NCBI GenBank assembly: GCA_021234155.1 | Contig: JAJEKV010000046.1 | Coordinates: 312,001-376,000 of the forward strand | Source: Isoetes taiwanensis | Taxonomy: Eukaryota; Streptophyta; Lycopodiopsida; Isoetales; Isoetaceae | DNA length: 64,000 bases | Reading direction: 5' to 3' | In this document: piece by piece, positions 59,701 through 64,000 of the stretch | Numbering within the stretch: position 1 is the stretch's first letter | Layout of the letters: every line of letters begins with the position of its first letter | Program-made: the position numbers and the translations under genes | The notes under the pieces: generated by a model | Databases searched by the model: none | What the model saw: the letters and a program-made list of their open reading frames with translations, nothing else | Told to the model about the DNA's origin: nothing

Positions 59701-60628
59701 TCTTAATGACAAGCTTCTAGCAATAGTTTACGATCTAGACATCTTATTCATTCCAGCAAGATTGCTATGCCGCACAATTTCACTCAAATCAATGTCATGT
59801 TGTGACTCTTTTGTTTCTGTGTAAAAATGGCACCACAATATCCCAACATAAGATATTATTGCTAAAGCCCAACACTTATTGCAAATCATTTACAAACACG
59901 AAAGGGCTTCCTATGCTTCCATATTACCAAGCTCCAAACTCATAATTTGATAGATGTCTTTCTAATCAATGTTGTAACACACACTTCAAGTAAAATAAAA
60001 AGAGTTTTGCAGTCTTTTCTAACAACAAAACCCCTTCTCCGCGTATTGCAAATCACTTACAAACATGAAAGTGCTTCCTATGCTTTCATATTACCAAGTT
60101 TGAAATCGATAAATTTGTATATGCCTCTCTAACCAATGTTGTTATAATGTGCTCTTCAAGTGGTTTGCTAAAGCCCAACAATGTCGTACATATGTTATCT
60201 ATTATGTTTAATTTGCTTTGACATCCTCCTTATTGCTATTTTGGAAATATCTTTCAAAGAGTTTTCATCCTATGCTTACAACAGAATTCGAGGATCAACT
60301 ATCTCAAGCAATACCTAAGAAAAATGCATACATTGCAAGCACGTGTTCAGAGCACAAATCAAGAAATCATACGCTCACAAATTTGAAATCTAATTCATCT
60401 CAACCACTTGCATGTCAAAACACAGAAGGATTTCTATGGTCATCCAAGTTCAACATGTTGTGAGTATTTGTACGTGGTCCAACATAATATAATCAAGTTT
60501 AAGTCCAAATACCACATACACAAACTTTATATATTGAATTCTATGTCAATGAATTACCCTTGTCCCCTCCAAGCGATATTGATTGTTCTAGCCAACCATG
60601 AAACAACCACCTCTTCAAATGTTGAAAA
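56726..60628. other. No gene assigned
   Basis: AT-rich DNA with a few unrecognised open frames (57104-57334; 58198-58446; 60218-60463). A short GC-rich island at 59150-59235 contrasts with its surroundings. A direct duplication lies at 59876-60165. The right end is another Helitron terminus, so part of this may be Helitron. Confidence 0.35.
59876..60165. repeat. Direct duplication of about 170 bp, diverged
   Basis: 59876-60000 and 60045-60165 share ATTGCAAATCA(T/C)TTACAAACA, GCTTCCTATGCTT, CATATTACCAAG and AACCAATGTTGT in the same order. Confidence 0.75.
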
Positions 60629-60656
60629 GCCCAGCAACGCCGGGCACCATAACTAG
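60629..60656 (+). mobile_element. Helitron 3' terminus (copy 4)
   Basis: Hairpin GCCCAGC-AAC-GCCGGGC with one mismatch (60629-60645), then ACCATAA and CTAG (60653-60656), followed by T. The 5' end is not identified. Confidence 0.72.
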
Positions 60657-60740
60657 TATTATCTAGTTTTCTTTTTATCATCATTGTTTGCTTCATTGTT
60701 GCTATTATCAATAATTATGTGAACATCTGTCATCATCCTT

Positions 60741-61572
60741 ATGCTAGCCCCACAGATCAAAGTGCGTGAGCTCATTGCAATAGTTCGAAACTTTATTTGG
60801 GGGGGTACTGAGGAAGGTGCTGTGGTTAAGGTGGCTTGGTCGAAGTGCATCCTCCCAAAGTGGGCAGGTGGTCTGGCCCTCCGGTTGCCAGATGGGTGGC
60901 ACCTACAGGTTCCACAGCCCACTTTGTGATGTACATGGCGATGGCTTTGGGATAGGTTGCTCCACCCTAAAGTTTCTGTACCGTGGTGGCAGGTTATCCA
61001 CAGGTGTCTGCGGGTTAATGCCTTCCGACATCGCTATGATTCTCGCATATCTGCAGTATGCCCACTCTGTCTTTCGGATGTTGAGACTCTTGAGTACCTA
61101 AGGTTCAACCAGCATGGTCCTGGCTACATGGTTTGTTTAACAATATATTGGACTGCAGATGCATCCTCTTGGCGTCCTATCCCAACGCATGGCCTCCAGC
61201 TAAACAAAGGGCATTCCATCTTGGTTCCGGTTGGCTCCCTATGGTCGATATGGGGCGTCGCACACCACATCTTTCGGGGCATTAATTCTTCCGACGCGGC
61301 GTTATTATGGTGGGCCTGAAAAGATATTGACAGCCCTACGAAGTCTTCCTCCTTGACTCGTAAAATGATGGAACGATCCGGATTCAAGATCTTGAATTGA
61401 TTCTTATCATTAGTCTCTTATTCTGGAGTAAGTACATTGTGCTTCAGGCTCGTGCTTCTGTGGCATCTTTTTGTGCTTACACAGTTAGATGAGACATGTA
61501 AATTTTGTACTTTCTATCTGATTAATAAACGTTTTGGCTTTCGTCCTTCCAAAAAAAAAAAAAAAAAAAAAA
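60741..61572 (+). mobile_element. L1-type LINE fragment (copy 2), same family as copy 1
   Basis: Plus strand, ending in A22 (61551-61572). 60741-60890 reads IVRNFIWGGTEEGAVVKVAW and SKCILPKWAGGLAL. After an internal deletion, 60957 onward reads LLHPKVSVPWW and CPLCLSDVETLEYLRF, aligning with the same places in copy 1. The hallmark zinc-binding C-terminus is therefore present, while the catalytic part is missing. Several frameshifts are present. Confidence 0.82.
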
Positions 61573-61999
61573 TCACACGATAGTATTAGTTTGTTATACG
61601 TCAGATTTATATCGCCCTTGACATTACCATTTTTGTTGTGACACTTTTAATAGCCCATTTTCTTAGACATACATCCCCACAACACATGCCCCCCCCCCTC
61701 AGGACAAGAATATACCATTCAATATCTTTTATAATTGTTTATAAATTTTGAACTTACAGACATGCGCATTTTTGTAACCATGTTAGCAATTGAATTGATG
61801 ATTCAATGTGAAATTTAGAATATTCTCTAGATATGAGAGAATTTTTTGCCTGGAACTGATGGGATGCATGACCTGTATTCTTGCAATTATTCTCTAAAAA
61901 ATCAATCATGAGTATGTCTCTATTCATAGGTGGAAGATTAGGTACTGATTGGGATACTGATGGGATGGATAATTGGAAGCATCTCGGGAACATGTATAA
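61573..61999. other. No gene assigned
   Basis: AT-rich, with a C10 run near 61690. No supported frame. Confidence 0.4.
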
Positions 62000-63080
62000 T
62001 TGTCCTCTGTATGCGACTATTGTTCTGTAGTAGATGGTGTAAGTCATCCTATCTTGTACGTGCTCTGCACAAAATCACCTTCAGGTGCTAAATATGAGCA
62101 TCTGGCTTTGTATATTGCCTTGCTATTGGCCTTTCAAAGGATGGAAAATGTTAGACCAAAATTTATCACCATCGACCTCGAGCATGTAGTCATTGCAGAG
62201 GTGATCACCGGGGATGCCCACTGTCATAACAACCGTGGTGAACAAGTTGCATGTCACATTGTAGCATGTTGGTTTCATGCTAAGCGTGCATGGTTGCGCA
62301 CCTTGATCCTCAAGATTGCGAGAATATATTAAAAAAGGGATGTGTTCCGTAGATTAAACAAGATGATGAGTACAATGGGCTATTGCATAACTTCTATGGC
62401 ATGTATGGCAAAAATGAAGCAATCATCAGGTACCTGCCAATTGACTTCTTGAATGAATATGCATTATGTGTACTAACACAACCATAAAAGTATTATCATC
62501 TAGTTACTTGGAGTAGGGTTGGGCGTTTGGCGTAGTATGGGACGGCAAGTGGCAAAGGTCCGGGCGACTATTTGAACACACAAATGTAGATATGACAAAT
62601 CATGTTGAGTCGCATTGGCAGGTCTTGAAAGTCCATGTTATAGATCGAATGAACAATATTTGTATGTATACTTTGTTATCACATATAATGGGCCACCCCG
62701 ATGGCCATAGCCTAGCTTCAGGCTCTCTTCTCGAGCACTGCTTTGAGAGAATGTTTCTTGGTAAGATTAATCCATTCCGACCTCATCGTTTCATATGCAG
62801 TCATACTTACATTGATTGTTTATATTTCGTAGCTGAGTTTGGTAGATACAACCCATGTGCATATAAGAAATGCTCTGTTGTCGCCCAAAGGTTACTAAGA
62901 ATATATGGGGAGGATTCTGCAACCATGGTTTTGGAGGATGGAGGACTCATGACCCTATCGATGGCTAGTGAGACCTATACTAGAATAAGGTATACTCAAC
63001 AAATGATGTCTCATTATTGTGACTGTATTTCATACTACATGTTAGCATTTAATTGCTGGAGTTCAATTTCTTGGCCATAA
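62000..63080 (+). pseudogene. Mutator-like (MULE) transposase relic
   Basis: 62000-62332 carries a DDE-transposase-like segment: YEHLALYIALLLAFQRMENV, then RPKFITIDLEHVVIAEV (probable second catalytic Asp) and CWFHAKRAWLRTL, the C-x2-H-x2-RAW pattern of MULE transposases. A stop-rich stretch (62333-62591) follows. 62592-63080 resumes with TNHVESHWQVLK and a degenerate SWIM-like Cys/His end (HYCDCISYYMLAFNC). The order and motifs fit a MULE transposase; the first catalytic block and the terminal inverted repeats were not found. The element is inactive. Confidence 0.6.
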
Positions 63081-63107
63081 TTATGCAGACCTCCTGCTAC
63101 TTTCCAC

Positions 63108-63734
63108 ATGCAGAAAGCAACTTCTATCACACCCATGGCAATGGGGCCCCAAAGCCTCAAGGCCTGCTGGAGGGAAATGAGAGCTCAATGGTTGGCTAGA
63201 TGGAATGTGCAAGAGCACAGGTGCATACATGTGCAAACAGAGGCAGATCGCCATAGCTTGAGGCAATATCTTGACGCTTGCTTCCTCAGCAAGTTTTGGG
63301 ATGTCAGTGCCCTTGAACACGTCAAGACAGCACACTACCAGTGCCACATAAATCCCACATTGGAACGAGGCCCCCAATGCTACCTGTGTACCTACTTGCC
63401 CATGAAAAGGCGCAGACTCATTGCCTCCATTCGCACAGGGGCACACCATCTTCGGATTGAGACGGGCAGATGGATTGGTGAGCCACACCAGGACAGGCTC
63501 TGTCAATGCTGCCAAATGGGAGTCATTGAGGATGAATCTCATACCCTTCAAAGTTGCCCAGCATATGATCAAATCTGGACGCACTATGCTAAGTTGGTCA
63601 GGCCTAGCCAGCCGCTACATGTGACATTGAACACGGCTTCCGTACGGGTACTCGGATCATACCTTCTGGAGGTTATGGACATGCGAGATCAGCTATGTCC
63701 TCGGGCACACACTTTGTGGCGTCCCCTACCGTGA
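63108..63734 (+). pseudogene. C-terminus of a second LINE type (zinc-binding end)
   Basis: 208 codons ending just where a new LTR begins. The pattern IASIRTGAHHLRIETGRW, DRLCQCCQMGVIEDESHTLQ and SCPAYDQIW matches the C-terminal CxxC...H...C region found after the reverse transcriptase in I/Jockey/Rex-like LINEs, and differs from the L1 copies nearby. No reverse transcriptase precedes it in the window, so it is a fragment. Confidence 0.55.
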
Positions 63735-64000
63735 TCACGGTGCACCCACCAGAGTACAAAGCAGGAGTTCTCCCCATACCCGATTGCCACATGCCGATCA
63801 GGGGCCCTCACATGACACCGTGAAGCGGGGCCGGGTTCCGATTGGGAAGAGTGAAGGTGTCATTTACCCGTCTCCCTCGGGGCCTACCTAGGCTGCGGAA
63901 GCGTAAACATACATGTCAGTATACAAAGCATCACATATCCACCCCTAGGATGGCACATCACATCTGCATAAACAATGATCAGCACAATGCATAAGGGGAA
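63732..64000 (-). mobile_element. Edge of an LTR related to the Gypsy-type LTR
   Basis: Begins TGATCACGGTGCACCCACC and runs off the window. It shares a string of blocks in order with the LTR at 13321: GGGGCCCTC, GAAGGTGTCATT, CCTAGGCTGCGGAAGCGT and GGATGGCACATC against GGGCCCTCC, GGAGGTGTCATT, CCTAAGTTGCGGAAGCGT and GGGTGGCACATC. It is probably another element of the same lineage in the same orientation. Confidence 0.6.

Overview
The window looks like nuclear DNA of a land plant with a large, repeat-dominated genome. The signs are short GT-AG introns, an enolase-like gene relic, Copia and Gypsy LTR retrotransposons (the Copia primed by initiator tRNA-Met), L1-type LINEs, a Mutator-like transposase and Helitron ends. 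A seedless vascular plant (fern or lycophyte) is a low-confidence guess. It rests mainly on a Penelope-like retroelement, a group rarely described in plants. About three quarters of the window is recognisable or decayed mobile DNA.

Layout. 0-9 kb: an enolase gene relic on the minus strand (704-1045), a 380-bp foldback element, a small minisatellite, and the only host gene with a long consistent exon structure (6186-8746, minus). That gene encodes a peptidoglycan-binding-like domain, one membrane segment and a coiled-coil tail. 9-13.3 kb: mostly unassignable, with a tRNA-derived SINE-like head and a repeat array built on an 18-bp palindrome. 13.3-44.6 kb: one Gypsy-type LTR element on the minus strand, delimited by a 5-bp target duplication (TCGGA at 13316-13320 and 44607-44611), swollen to about 31 kb by nested insertions. 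Inside it lie a multi-exon Penelope-like element (20510-27203) flanked by a 409-bp direct duplication, a second related element without a reverse transcriptase (28539-38150), and two Helitrons (32826-36546 and 41042-44566) whose exact insertion points can be read from the uninterrupted paralogous copies. 46.0-51.2 kb: a complete Copia element with LTRs, PBS, PPT and ATTTT target duplication, but a frameshifted polyprotein. 51-64 kb: a polypyrimidine block, possible exon relics, two LINE copies of one family in opposite orientation, two more Helitron 3' ends, a decayed Mutator-like transposase, the C-terminus of a different LINE, and the edge of an LTR related to the Gypsy LTR.

The most notable object is the Penelope-like element at 20.5-27.2 kb. 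It has an RGG-like N-terminal exon inside its terminal repeat, spliceosomal introns (one of 62 nt that restores the frame exactly), a reverse transcriptase with the FRYMDD motif and a matching fingers/thumb pattern, and a full unit followed by a partial second unit. No GIY-YIG endonuclease is visible. It shares a structured intronic motif and 3' hairpin with its RT-less neighbour, which suggests an autonomous/non-autonomous pair. Coordinates of repeats were read by eye, so ends may be off by a few bases. No similarity search was run.
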